Shown: one piece after another, positions 40,336 through 48,609 of the stretch | Layout: each line of letters begins with the position of its first letter | Position numbering within the stretch: position 1 is the stretch's first letter | Source: Chthonomonas sp035294505 | Lineage (GTDB): Bacteria > Armatimonadota > Chthonomonadetes > Chthonomonadales > Chthonomonadaceae | Direction of reading: 5' to 3' | Assembly: GCF_035294505.1 (NCBI RefSeq) | Contig: NZ_DATGKU010000038.1 | Coordinates: 1-64,000 of the forward strand | Length of the DNA stretch: 64,000 nt | Notes under the pieces: generated by a model | Told to the model about the DNA's origin: nothing | Database searches by the model: none | The model's input: only the letters and a program-made list of their open reading frames with translations | Program-made: the position numbers and the translations under genes

Positions 40336-41262
40336 CTAGGAGCTTTTAACGTAGTGGCGCCAGGAGTGTTTGGGCTGCCAGCCGAGGAGGCATTTCGCCT
40401 GACTGCAGTCCACGAGGGAACGGTAGGGGTTTTCGGCGAGGTAGGCCGTTTTATCCTGTTGCCAGGGATGATCGGGGAAAAAGCGGCGAACGGCCTCTTC
40501 GGTGGGAATGGGCAGGCCGGTGTCGTCGGCGGTGAGAAGAAAACCGGCATGGAGAAAGCCTTGTGCGGTGAGGGCGAGCAGTCCCGCTTGGCACACGTCG
40601 CGCACGTCTACATAAGCAAAAAGCTCGGTGCTATAACTTTGCCAACGCCCCTCTTCGGCCGGAAACCAATGACCGGCATAGTGGTCTTCACGGGTCACAA
40701 AGGTGGGACGTAAGCAGGCGGTCACCATGCCGTAGCGCTCGGAGTAGGAGCGGCAGGCCTCTTCACCCAAATGTTTTGAGAGCTGGTAGGGCGTCATAGG
40801 GTGATGAGGATGAAAGTCGTCTACGGGCAGGTAGCGCGCCTTGCCGAATCGGCCTACGCAGCCGATAGCATTGATGCTGGAGTAGAACACAACGCGCTCG
40901 ATTTCAGCTTCGTGCGCCGCGATGAGTACGTTCAAGGTGCCGCGCACATTCACATCCAGCACATCCGCCTCGGCGCCATAGCGGTCGTTGGGGATTGCGG
41001 CCAAATGGATGATGGCATCCATGTCCTGCACCGCTTTGCGTAATGCGTAGATGTCACGAATGTCACCGGGGATGTGTTCCCACTCGCGGTGGCGCGCAGA
41101 GCGCTGATCGAAAGTTCGCACCTCATGGCCGGCTTCCAACAGGGTGGCCACCTGAGCCTGTCCGATAAAACCTTCGCTACCGGTAACGAGCACGCGCAAC
41201 GCTGTTCTGTCCTTATAGGCAAATGGTTTGAAACGGTTACCGAACCGAAATCTGTCTTCCAT
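40336..41262 (-). CDS. NAD-dependent epimerase/dehydratase (extended SDR)
   Basis: 308 aa if started at ATG 41262. Rossmann signature VTGSEGFIG (26-34), DQRSARHREWEHIPGDIRD, FYSSINAIG, catalytic MTPYQLSKHLGEE (Tyr-x-x-x-Lys) and VRDVCQAGLLAL. Substrate probably a nucleotide sugar or sugar. The annotated ATG is embedded in TATAATG, a perfect -10 box on the minus strand. A TTG at 41199 (giving MRVLVTGSEG, with AAGGAC nine bases upstream) may be the true start, dropping 21 atypical residues. Convergent with the GH78 gene, 14 bases apart. Confidence 0.88.
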   Translation of the reverse strand: MEDRFRFGNRFKPFAYKDRTALRVLVTGSEGFIGQAQVATLLEAGHEVRTFDQRSARHREWEHIPGDIRDIYALRKAVQDMDAIIHLAAIPNDRYGAEADVLDVNVRGTLNVLIAAHEAEIERVVFYSSINAIGCVGRFGKARYLPVDDFHPHHPMTPYQLSKHLGEEACRSYSERYGMVTACLRPTFVTREDHYAGHWFPAEEGRWQSYSTELFAYVDVRDVCQAGLLALTAQGFLHAGFLLTADDTGLPIPTEEAVRRFFPDHPWQQDKTAYLAENPYRSLVDCSQAKCLLGWQPKHSWRHYVKSS

Positions 41263-41266
41263 TATA
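41261..41266 (-). promoter_or_regulatory. TATAAT box overlapping the annotated epimerase start
   Basis: Perfect TATAAT on the minus strand whose last bases are part of the ATG at 41262. If it is the -10, transcription starts inside the first codons and translation must begin later (TTG 41199). The -35 region is weak. Confidence 0.4.
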
Positions 41267-41457
41267 CCCGCGCACCGGCTGTTTAGACGATGCGCTTCGC
41301 ATTTAAGAAAGAAATTTCATGAACTGCCACAGGTGGCACAATTTGAAAAATCTCTCTTTTGCTCTTAAGGGCAGGGGAGGTTCTGCCGAAAATCTGTTTG
41401 CGTCCTGCCGGTGGGCGTTGGCCCATCCGTCCATCGGCAGGGCTTCTGCGTTTCGGG

Positions 41458-42930
41458 CTACTTCCGTTTTGCTTTTTCGAGGCACTCTAGGGCGGCCCCA
41501 AAGAAGCCTAGCGCGATACCTATCTCCACAAGCCCAAGCACGATGCGCCCTAACTTCGGTTTCAGGCTACGAAAGAGTTGTATCGCCGACTGCCAAGGCG
41601 ATGAAGGCTTAGGCAAGGGTTTTAGGGGGAAGTGCCAGGGTAGCGGATTGGGCAGAGGCATTAAAGGGAGATTCTGCGACGGAGAGGAGTCGGAGAAAGC
41701 TAGGCGTGTGGCCGTCCATATAACAGGGTAGGCCTTGGCAGGGGAGCCAGCACTCGGCGCTGTGTACACCAGGCCGCTTACCTCGCCATTGTCGTTCACC
41801 CCTTGTGCGACGGAGCTTGTGAAGCTATCGGATGAGTTGGGTGGGGTCGGTTGAATCTGTTGGAGATCGGTGAACTGCCATTGCCCTGAATCTACATCGA
41901 GATGCCATAGCAGGGCATGTTGCGTTGCGCTTTGGTTCTGAGGGTCGGAATATCCAACTCCGACGACGTAGTTTCCGGCGATTTGAAAGGCCTCGCCATA
42001 CCATCCGGGCGGTAGGGGAAGCTCGTCGCAGGAGGTCGAGGGCGTGGATAGGGAGGAGATATCGGAGGGCACTCGCCATAGCAAGGGATGGTTGTTGCCT
42101 TGGGCATCTACCCCATATCCTACGACGGTGTTTCCGTCTATGGCCTGTGCATAGGAATCGGTGATGTCTAGATACACAGGGATAGCGAGAGAGAGATCGC
42201 AATGCCAAAAGGTTGTGTTATCGCTGGCAAGCTGCCATAACATGGCGTGCTGTTTGTTGTCCGCAAGCAGTTGGGCATAGCCCACAATCCTAGAAGAACC
42301 GACGACTCCGGTCGCACAGCTGTTTGCGTAGCCTTTCGGGTTGATGAGGAAAGGCCCTTTGTAGTTGTTGGAGCTGTCTTTTTCCCAAAATGCGGCTGAG
42401 AAGTGCGTAAGCTCTTGACTCACGGTGCCCACAACCAGCGAAGCATCGCAGTCATAGACATCATAAGTGCCGGATGGCGGTTTCGGAAGCGGATGCTCTT
42501 CCCAGTTGCCAGTTTGCACGTTTTTGATCCAAACCGAAAAATGGTTATTCAATGGACCTAAGAGGCTGCCATTTCCCACAATGAGGCAGCCGCCGTGGGC
42601 GACTATTGATGGGAGGGGCAGAGATATCCATTCGGATAAAGGGATGTTCTCTGTGGTGACCGGCACGTTATTCAGATGCCATAGCTCCATCGCAACATGG
42701 GAGGTGGCAGAGTCTTTAGCCAAAATCACCGCCAAATCGCCGTCGAGCAGGCAATCGGAGAGAATGGGGTTTTGCGAAAGAAGATAGGCATGTTGAGGGG
42801 GTGAAGGCGTTCGTGTGATGGGGGCAGCGTTCGCGTGTGATAGGCCGATGATCCATCCCAGGCAAGTAATGAAGATTCGGGTGAGTTTCACGGCGAAGCC
42901 ATCAGGCCGTTGTAAAGGGGTAGCTCTCAT
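41458..42930 (-). CDS. Secreted HAF-repeat protein with C-terminal membrane anchor
   Basis: 490 aa, function unknown. Signal peptide ending about residue 36 (ITCLGWIIGLSHANA). The body has repeating blade-like units with G.(V/I)VG(Y/V)... and A(L/M)LW: VVGYAQLLADNKQHAMLWQL, TVVGYGVDAQGNNHPLLW, YVVGVGYSDPQNQS...ALLWHL, EVSGLVYTA...YPVIW, the HAF extracellular repeat pattern. The tail IVLGLVEIGIALGFFGAALECLEKAKRK is a hydrophobic helix followed by a basic end. AAGGAAA precedes ATG. Last gene of the kinase/phosphatase/protease operon, 15 bases after its neighbour, so it may be an output or surface sensor of that system (inference). Confidence 0.8.
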   Translation of the reverse strand: MRATPLQRPDGFAVKLTRIFITCLGWIIGLSHANAAPITRTPSPPQHAYLLSQNPILSDCLLDGDLAVILAKDSATSHVAMELWHLNNVPVTTENIPLSEWISLPLPSIVAHGGCLIVGNGSLLGPLNNHFSVWIKNVQTGNWEEHPLPKPPSGTYDVYDCDASLVVGTVSQELTHFSAAFWEKDSSNNYKGPFLINPKGYANSCATGVVGSSRIVGYAQLLADNKQHAMLWQLASDNTTFWHCDLSLAIPVYLDITDSYAQAIDGNTVVGYGVDAQGNNHPLLWRVPSDISSLSTPSTSCDELPLPPGWYGEAFQIAGNYVVGVGYSDPQNQSATQHALLWHLDVDSGQWQFTDLQQIQPTPPNSSDSFTSSVAQGVNDNGEVSGLVYTAPSAGSPAKAYPVIWTATRLAFSDSSPSQNLPLMPLPNPLPWHFPLKPLPKPSSPWQSAIQLFRSLKPKLGRIVLGLVEIGIALGFFGAALECLEKAKRK

Positions 42931-42945
42931 CGTCCGTGTTTCCTT

Positions 42946-43557
42946 TCAGAGCGTGCGTATGCCGAGCACAAACAGGGTTAGGGCGATGAGGAGGTAGAGG
43001 ATTCCCTGTAGCTTTTTAGCCTGATAAGGCGTGTTATGCTTTTGGATGGCCTGTATGAGGCCGTAAGTAACGCCGTAGAAAAAAAGCGGGAGCCAAATGC
43101 TTTGAATGGAGATGACCGATTGAAGGATGAAAGCAAGGGAGGTAAAGGCGCTGACGACCAGGCTAAGCGCTGCGGCTATGAGCCAAGGCTGTACATTTTC
43201 CTCCTCTGCTTTCTCTTGTTGCTTTTTCTCTTTATTCTCACCCTTCAGCGCCAAGGCGAAAGCCCAGCTCTCTACGGCCCAACGGGCTGCTTCCGGTGTC
43301 ATAGAGCGATTTGTAGTAAGCTTCTGGGTCATTTTATTGATCAGCCCTTCAAGCGCTTGATCGCTTTTAGCGGAGAGCAGCTCTTTGGGCACGTCCTCTT
43401 CCAACGCCATCATCAAGGCGTTTACCTCAGGCTTGTGCATTCCGCGGGCGTAGTCGCACAGAAGGGCACGACAACGCCTGCTCTCTTCGTGGATGGCGGT
43501 ACCGTAGGTGCTTACGATATCGGCCAGTATTTTGCGCACTGAATCGTCGTATGCCAT
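42946..43557 (-). CDS. Small membrane protein of the kinase-PP2C-vWA operon, unknown function
   Basis: 203 aa. The first 110 residues are charged and helical with no signal peptide (VRKILADIVSTYGTAIHEESRRCRALL; a Lys/Glu run KGENKEKKQQEKAEEE at about 104-119). The rest contains three to four hydrophobic helices (about 123-145, 150-170, 185-203). No family recognised. It starts 16 bases after the PrsW-like gene. The N-terminal region may be a cytosolic effector or adaptor on a membrane anchor. Confidence 0.75.
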   Translation of the reverse strand: MAYDDSVRKILADIVSTYGTAIHEESRRCRALLCDYARGMHKPEVNALMMALEEDVPKELLSAKSDQALEGLINKMTQKLTTNRSMTPEAARWAVESWAFALALKGENKEKKQQEKAEEENVQPWLIAAALSLVVSAFTSLAFILQSVISIQSIWLPLFFYGVTYGLIQAIQKHNTPYQAKKLQGILYLLIALTLFVLGIRTL

Positions 43558-43573
43558 AAGCTCTGTTCCGTTC

Positions 43574-45022
43574 CTATTGTGAATAGCCGTTGTGTTTCAG
43601 TCGCTCCTTATAGATGTAGGAGGTGATGCCCGCACTGATAAGAATGCCCAGCAGGCCAAACGGGGAATCCCAAAGACCGTGGAGCAAGACAACGATGAGG
43701 AACGCTTTTAAGAAACGCGGGTCTTTCACGGCCTTTTTAAGACTGCGCCCGCTTTCCCAAAACGCCGCACAGAGAATGCCCGTCCAAAGACAGTGGCCGT
43801 ATGGGGAGAGCAAATTGCGGAAGATCAGGTTCAACAGCATGGCAACCAACCCTTGCTGCGAAAGATTAGGCAAGATGAGGACCCCGCCAGGTATTTTCTT
43901 TTCGAGAAGAGTAAGCGAGTTGTGAATGAAGATGTCAAGCCCATAGCCGGCAGTCTCTGCCACGGCAAAGCCAAAACCGGCGGCCGTTCCAATAATCAGG
44001 CCGTCCATGGGTTTATCGTATACGGGGTGTTTCCAGCGCCAAAAGGTAGCGAGCAGTTTGGCCGGCTCTTCCCAAATGCCTGCGAGAAACATAATAGGCG
44101 GCATGCCGAGCAACACCTGCGGCAAGATGGTGGCAACCATCCCCAAAGAACCACCGAGCAGAAAGGTGATGAGAAGGGTGTTGATGGAGATGTTGGAGGT
44201 GTTGTAGGTTTCAACGATTCGCGTAAGCACCACAATGGGAACCACCAAGCTAAGAGCAATAAGGGCGACAGGTAAGAGATGGAAATTGTCTGTCAGGGCA
44301 AAGAGCAGGATAAGCAGCCCCGCGAGGGTTCCCACAACCACTCCGTTACGAGTGGGGGCTGGCATGTTCTGCAGGAAGCCGATTTGTTTATTTTGCTTTT
44401 GGGCCAGCTGTTGGTTAATAACTCGCAGATGAAGGTTGCCTAGCTGGAACTCATCGTTTGGGCGCAGAGGTACGGAAGCAACGTTTTTGCCGTTAACCTT
44501 CAGCAGATCGCCGGAGGCTCGAATGAGGATGTGGTCATCTACAATATCGAGTTCGATCTGATCGGCCGGGAGCTGGGGGGCGGGCAGCACAAGGCCTGCA
44601 GGAGGGGCGCCACCTAGCGTCAGATGGCTATGGGTGAGAGCGAACTCTTGACCCGCGTTTGGGCCGGAGATAATGCGAAGGTACCATCCGCTCTTGAGCG
44701 GGACGCTCAAGAGCGGCTTGATCTCGACTGTGGTGTTTCCAAACTGAATTTTTACATCGGGTTCGATTCGCACCGTTTGACCTGGTGCCACCACATAACG
44801 GCCTTTTCGTGGCGATTCGGCAATCCAGTCTATGGGAGACAGGTTGGTGATGCCCAGCACGGAGTCGTCGCCTGGCTTTGCGCTGACGCGGGCAACCACC
44901 TCGTCGGCCGGGCCGGAGGGAAAGTGAGGAAGGTCGTTTCGTCGGAACTCGGTACCGTATCGCAGTACGAAGTGACGTCCGCCGGGAACAATAAGTTGGC
45001 AAGGTTGTTCAGGTAGAGGCAT
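43574..45022 (-). CDS. FHA-domain / PrsW-like intramembrane protease fusion
   Basis: 482 aa. Residues about 1-105 are a beta-rich module with VLGITNLSPIDW and KIQFG, matching the C-terminal module of the kinase in this operon. Residues about 112-203 resemble an FHA/Yop-YscD-type domain (GWYLRIISGPNAGQEFAL, LKVNGKNV, FQLGNLHLRVI). Residues 225-470 are a multi-helix PrsW (glutamic intramembrane protease) domain with WEEPAK (317-322), FGFAVAE (E356), H410 and LLHGLWD (H448). PrsW cleaves membrane anti-sigma factors in Bacillus; an FHA-bearing form would tie cleavage to Ser/Thr phosphorylation from the neighbouring kinase. That coupling is inference. Confidence 0.85.
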   Translation of the reverse strand: MPLPEQPCQLIVPGGRHFVLRYGTEFRRNDLPHFPSGPADEVVARVSAKPGDDSVLGITNLSPIDWIAESPRKGRYVVAPGQTVRIEPDVKIQFGNTTVEIKPLLSVPLKSGWYLRIISGPNAGQEFALTHSHLTLGGAPPAGLVLPAPQLPADQIELDIVDDHILIRASGDLLKVNGKNVASVPLRPNDEFQLGNLHLRVINQQLAQKQNKQIGFLQNMPAPTRNGVVVGTLAGLLILLFALTDNFHLLPVALIALSLVVPIVVLTRIVETYNTSNISINTLLITFLLGGSLGMVATILPQVLLGMPPIMFLAGIWEEPAKLLATFWRWKHPVYDKPMDGLIIGTAAGFGFAVAETAGYGLDIFIHNSLTLLEKKIPGGVLILPNLSQQGLVAMLLNLIFRNLLSPYGHCLWTGILCAAFWESGRSLKKAVKDPRFLKAFLIVVLLHGLWDSPFGLLGILISAGITSYIYKERLKHNGYSQ

Positions 45023-45026
45023 CGTT

Positions 45027-46142
45027 TCATTCTCCTACAGAGGGTTTTGTAATGGGTTCTCCGTGCTTTGGAGGCATTTTTTTGCCGGTTTTAGGAACGC
45101 TTTGGGCAGGCTTAGGCCGCGAGATAGAGGGTGGTATGGAGATGTGTTTTGGCTTGGGAGAAGGCCACCAGTGAAAGATGGCGGCGGTTAACAGGGCACC
45201 GATCGCCAAACCGAGGAGAAAGGCCGGCCAGGAAAAGGGCTTTCTTCGCGGCATATCTCTATCGCTGAGCCGAACAAGCGGGTTAGCTGAGGCGATCAGT
45301 AATACGGTGATATCATCGCCGCTCCCCTCTCTTGATGTATCGCTTAGCCACGTTTCGAGGTTGGTCTTTACATCCTCATCGCGTCCATTGGCAAGCAGAC
45401 CGGCCAGATCGGTGGCCGCTTTGAAAAAGCTCTTCTCGTCCACAAAGGAGTTGACATAGCCGTCTGTGGAGAGCATGATCATCATCATGTCGTTTCGACA
45501 AGCGTTCAGCGTGGCAAAGCGAAACTCTTGGGCGGCATCCTCCATGCATAGGGAGGTTGTTTCATTGGCGATATGGCGCGCATCCTTAAGAATCGGGCGC
45601 GTAACCTGCCCGTCTCGATACACGACGAGTGCATCACCATCGCCTATTTGGAGGAGGGCGATGTGGTAGCCCGAAGCGACGAACGCGAGCAGGGTGGTTC
45701 CATAGATCAAAAAAGGATCGGCTTCAAGCGTATCGCGAGGGGTCACTTCCCCTTCGTTTTGTAGAGCCTCTAACTCCGCAGCGGTGATGGGGTGTTCGTA
45801 GAAGTGACTTCTTACTTTTTCACGCCATCTTTCCACAATGCGTTCGGCACTTCTTTGCAAGCTTTTGGGGGAGAGAGGGGCAGGGGGTCTGTCGGTTTTA
45901 AGGAGTTCGCCCAACACCTCTACGGCGGTCTCAACCGCAAAGCGGGCGCCGATGTCGCTGCGAAAGCTTCTTGCGCTGCCGTGCCCGTCCGCCAAAGCGG
46001 CGACGAGCCGTTCTGCGCTCTCGGTTTGGGAAGACCATAGGTGAGCGTCTTGGCAGGGAAGTCCGCGTACCCGATGCAGAGCGCCCTGTACCGACGTGCC
46101 TAAGATTTTCCACTCGCATTTTGGTGAAGTGCGTTTGTCCAT
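45027..46142 (-). CDS. PP2C-type protein Ser/Thr phosphatase with C-terminal membrane anchor
   Basis: 371 aa. The PP2C_2 fold is visible: QGALHRVRGLPCQDAH, LVAALADGHGSARSF (metal Asp), LQIGDGDALVVYRDG, MIMLSTDGYVNSF and GSGDDITVLLIAS. After the domain there is one hydrophobic helix (WPAFLLGLAIGALLTAAIFHWW) and a Pro/Lys-rich tail, so the catalytic part is probably cytosolic and tail-anchored. It starts 6 bases after the TerY-like gene and ends 4 bases before the FHA-PrsW gene. It should reverse the action of the kinase encoded upstream. Confidence 0.92.
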   Translation of the reverse strand: MDKRTSPKCEWKILGTSVQGALHRVRGLPCQDAHLWSSQTESAERLVAALADGHGSARSFRSDIGARFAVETAVEVLGELLKTDRPPAPLSPKSLQRSAERIVERWREKVRSHFYEHPITAAELEALQNEGEVTPRDTLEADPFLIYGTTLLAFVASGYHIALLQIGDGDALVVYRDGQVTRPILKDARHIANETTSLCMEDAAQEFRFATLNACRNDMMMIMLSTDGYVNSFVDEKSFFKAATDLAGLLANGRDEDVKTNLETWLSDTSREGSGDDITVLLIASANPLVRLSDRDMPRRKPFSWPAFLLGLAIGALLTAAIFHWWPSPKPKHISIPPSISRPKPAQSVPKTGKKMPPKHGEPITKPSVGE

Positions 46143-46148
46143 GGGGTT

Positions 46149-46862
46149 TTACCAGACCAGGTCGTCATCGGGGGGCGACACGTCATGATCCTTATGATCA
46201 TCCTGATCATCCAGTGCGTCGCCGTGGTGCAATAGGTTCTTTTCTTCCTCTGGTTTCGGAGAGGATGCGACACGAATGGCCACCGTGGATGCCCAACGGA
46301 TTTGACGCACTAGAGATTCCGGGTTGTTTGCAAGCAGCGGTTGAAGCTCAGCATGGCCGATGAAATCCTGCAACATGCGGAGGTCGGCATCTTTGCCGAT
46401 GGCGATGGCCATTCGCACCGCCTTCTTTCCCCACTCCTCGCTCATAAGCTCTTGAAGAGCGGTTTTGTAATCGTCGGTGGCTTGGCCGTCGGAGGCAAGA
46501 ACGAGGACAGGGGGCAAAGCCCTTTCGGGCATAGGAGGCACCTTTAGCTGCTCGGTGACGAGGCGAAACGCTTTGCCCATATCGGTTACCCCATCGGCGG
46601 TGAGGTCGCTCCAAACGAACTGCTCGATGGGCATGGGGTCTTTGATGTGCCAGTCCGCCCCGGTGGAGAAACGGACGGCTCGCACCAACATTTTGGCGTT
46701 CGCGTTCTCGGCAGCGGCTTTCTGCATGTGAGGGATGGCTTCGCGAATGGCGTTGTTCAGCGCCGCCATCTTGCCTTGTGCTGCCATAGAGCCGGAGCAG
46801 TCAAGAATCCAAATAAAATGCAAAGGGCGCGATGCAACCTCTCCGCCTGGTCGTTGTAACAT
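46149..46862 (-). CDS. TerY-like von Willebrand factor A domain protein
   Basis: 237 aa consisting of one vWA domain with an intact MIDAS: IWILDCSGSMAAQGKM (D-x-S-x-S), the Thr loop in DLTADGVTDMGKAF and the Asp loop in VLASDGQATDD. No signal peptide, so cytosolic. TerY proteins with a PP2C phosphatase and a protein kinase form the TerY-P triad described in tellurite/stress-type systems; all three occur here in consecutive order. GAGAGGAAAC precedes ATG. The acidic C-terminus (DDQDDHKDHDVSPPDDD) is unusual. Confidence 0.9.
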   Translation of the reverse strand: MLQRPGGEVASRPLHFIWILDCSGSMAAQGKMAALNNAIREAIPHMQKAAAENANAKMLVRAVRFSTGADWHIKDPMPIEQFVWSDLTADGVTDMGKAFRLVTEQLKVPPMPERALPPVLVLASDGQATDDYKTALQELMSEEWGKKAVRMAIAIGKDADLRMLQDFIGHAELQPLLANNPESLVRQIRWASTVAIRVASSPKPEEEKNLLHHGDALDDQDDHKDHDVSPPDDDLVW

Positions 46863-46877
46863 GGTTTCCTCTCCAGT

Positions 46878-48185
46878 TTAAGTGATATCGTTGATGAGTT
46901 CGGCCTGGCTTTGGCCGAATTGAAGCTTCATGCCGGGAAGCAGGGCGATGCTGCGTTCAGGCTCTACCACCCTCGGCTCTCCGGTGGGAGCAGTAGCCCC
47001 CCAGCTGAAGGGAGAGAGGTTTTTGAGGCCAAGGAGCGCAGGGTTTTTGGGGTGTGATACCACGCAGCCAACCGGCTCGGAAAAGTCGTAGAGTCGCTCC
47101 TCCTTGATATGATGGGGATAGAGCTTTTTCTCTAGGCTTAACACGACTCGCTTATGGTGAATCTGAAGGTAGAGCAGCGATTCGTGTTCTCTCCGGCATG
47201 CCCAGCAGGTCGGGTGCCCTTGAAAGAGGCAGATATTTTCTGCCCCACAATGGGGGCAGTTCCAGAGGGCATCGCGCATGTCACAGAAAGCTCCTTTCCA
47301 CTCACTTTCTCTGGCCCGCCGATAGGGGTCTGTAAGGCCTGCTGTGAACGTTCGGGTAAAGAGTTCTTTGAGTGCCGAAGGAAGTATTTCCCAAAGAATC
47401 AGAGCGTTGTCATGAATCCCCGGAACCGGACGATTGGAAGCGTCGTCAGGGTCGAAAATAAAGAGAGGTTCGTGCCCGTAGAGCCTAATCATCGCCTCGA
47501 AATCGAAACAGCGAATCTGCGCCTCCCTCGCCCCGTCTAAGGGGTGGTTGAGCACCAAAAGGGTGAACAGGAGAACGGCAAGGGAGTAGAGATCGGTTTG
47601 GATAGAGGGAAGTGCCTCGCCTCGCAGTATCTCCGGTGCCATAAAAAGAGGCGTGCCTATGATTTGAGAAAATTCGTCTAAGCCTTCTGGGGTCACGTTA
47701 TCGCAGTCGCAGATGAGCGTCTCGCCGGTTTGGGGGTCAAAGGCGATGTTGCCAAAAGAGATATCGCGATAACAGTAGCCTATAGAATGCAGAGTAAGAT
47801 AGCTGTTGGCTGCGAGATAGCCTACGGTGGCGAGCACATACCAGGAGGGGTCTACCTTTCGGCTGAGCACTTTGCTCGGTGAGACGTAGTTAGGAGGGAT
47901 CAGAGGCATGAGATAGCCAAACCCCGATCCGTTCGGCAGAGCCACCGTATCGAAAGGCCAGATAAACTGTGAGGAAGGGCTGCCCTCTTCGATGAGACGC
48001 TGGATGTTTGCTTTTTGTAGGTCGGTCGCAAACTGCGGGAAATACCACTTCACGGCGTAGGCCTGGTCGTCGAGACGGACCTTGTAGACCTCTCCCTGCG
48101 TGCCGCTGCCCAGCAGACCCTCCACGATGCAAGGCGAGCGTGCGAAACAGGCCTTTAATGTCTGCCCTTGTTGTAGAGTTTCCAT
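46878..48185 (-). CDS. Protein Ser/Thr kinase with zinc ribbon and C-terminal FHA-like module
   Basis: 435 aa, first gene of the six-gene operon. Kinase domain 20-300: glycine loop GSGTQGEVYKV (26-36), K46, catalytic loop YRDISFGN (139-146) with Tyr in place of the usual His, and metal-binding CDCDN (159-163) in place of DFG. FMAPEILRGE and TDLYSLAVLL are canonical. A zinc ribbon uses C310/C313/C327/C330. Residues 340-433 repeat the module found at the start of the FHA-PrsW protein (LLGLKNLSPFSW, GMKLQFG). Kinase plus zinc ribbon, vWA and PP2C is the TerY-P arrangement. Activity looks possible because the catalytic D141 and N146 are kept. Confidence 0.9.
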   Translation of the reverse strand: METLQQGQTLKACFARSPCIVEGLLGSGTQGEVYKVRLDDQAYAVKWYFPQFATDLQKANIQRLIEEGSPSSQFIWPFDTVALPNGSGFGYLMPLIPPNYVSPSKVLSRKVDPSWYVLATVGYLAANSYLTLHSIGYCYRDISFGNIAFDPQTGETLICDCDNVTPEGLDEFSQIIGTPLFMAPEILRGEALPSIQTDLYSLAVLLFTLLVLNHPLDGAREAQIRCFDFEAMIRLYGHEPLFIFDPDDASNRPVPGIHDNALILWEILPSALKELFTRTFTAGLTDPYRRARESEWKGAFCDMRDALWNCPHCGAENICLFQGHPTCWACRREHESLLYLQIHHKRVVLSLEKKLYPHHIKEERLYDFSEPVGCVVSHPKNPALLGLKNLSPFSWGATAPTGEPRVVEPERSIALLPGMKLQFGQSQAELINDIT

Positions 48186-48260
48186 ACCTTGATTTCCTAA
48201 AGACCGACTCTACTGGCCGTTTTTTCGTCGGTCGGAATACATCGCCCGATGACACAGGGA

Positions 48261-48266
48261 TTATAC
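48261..48266 (-). promoter_or_regulatory. TATAAT box upstream of the kinase operon
   Basis: Perfect TATAAT on the minus strand, 75 bases before the kinase ATG, in an A+T-rich pocket. The -35 position (about 48284-48289, acgata) is not consensus. It is the most likely start of the six-gene transcript. Confidence 0.4.
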
Positions 48267-48404
48267 AAACAGAACGTGAAATTATCGTGATAAGTCTAGA
48301 TAGAAAATTAGAATAATTTATATTAAGTAATAGTGGTACAGAGCGGAAAGGGAGCATCCGGTTTGCCTACAGGAGCGGGCGAGAGGCCTAGGGGCGCCCT
48401 CATA

Positions 48405-48433
48405 TTGATTTTTTCCTGCCCTTCGTGTAGAAT
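48405..48433 (+). promoter_or_regulatory. Promoter for the DUF5693-csaB genes
   Basis: TTGATT (48405-48410), a 17-base spacer and TAGAAT (48428-48433) form the best sigma-70-like promoter in the window. The transcript would have a leader of about 170 bases before ATG 48610; I see no recognised riboswitch in it. Confidence 0.55.
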
Positions 48434-48609
48434 AAGGCCTCAAGGCCGCCGTTTTGAAGGCGAACCGGGGCCGAGAAGAAGCCGTACCGTTGAGAAACAC
48501 CGGCTCTACCGCGTGGGCAGGGCCTCCTGAACCTGGTGTGCGCCATCATGGCCTCCCCTCGGGCAGGGTGGGCGGCACTCTGCCCCCGAAAAATACCGTA
48601 ACACTGAAC

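Noticed and set aside
48186..48404. Small gene between the kinase and DUF5693 genes
   Set aside because: Short frames here overlap the leader of the kinase and lack coding character; the region is better explained by two divergent promoters.
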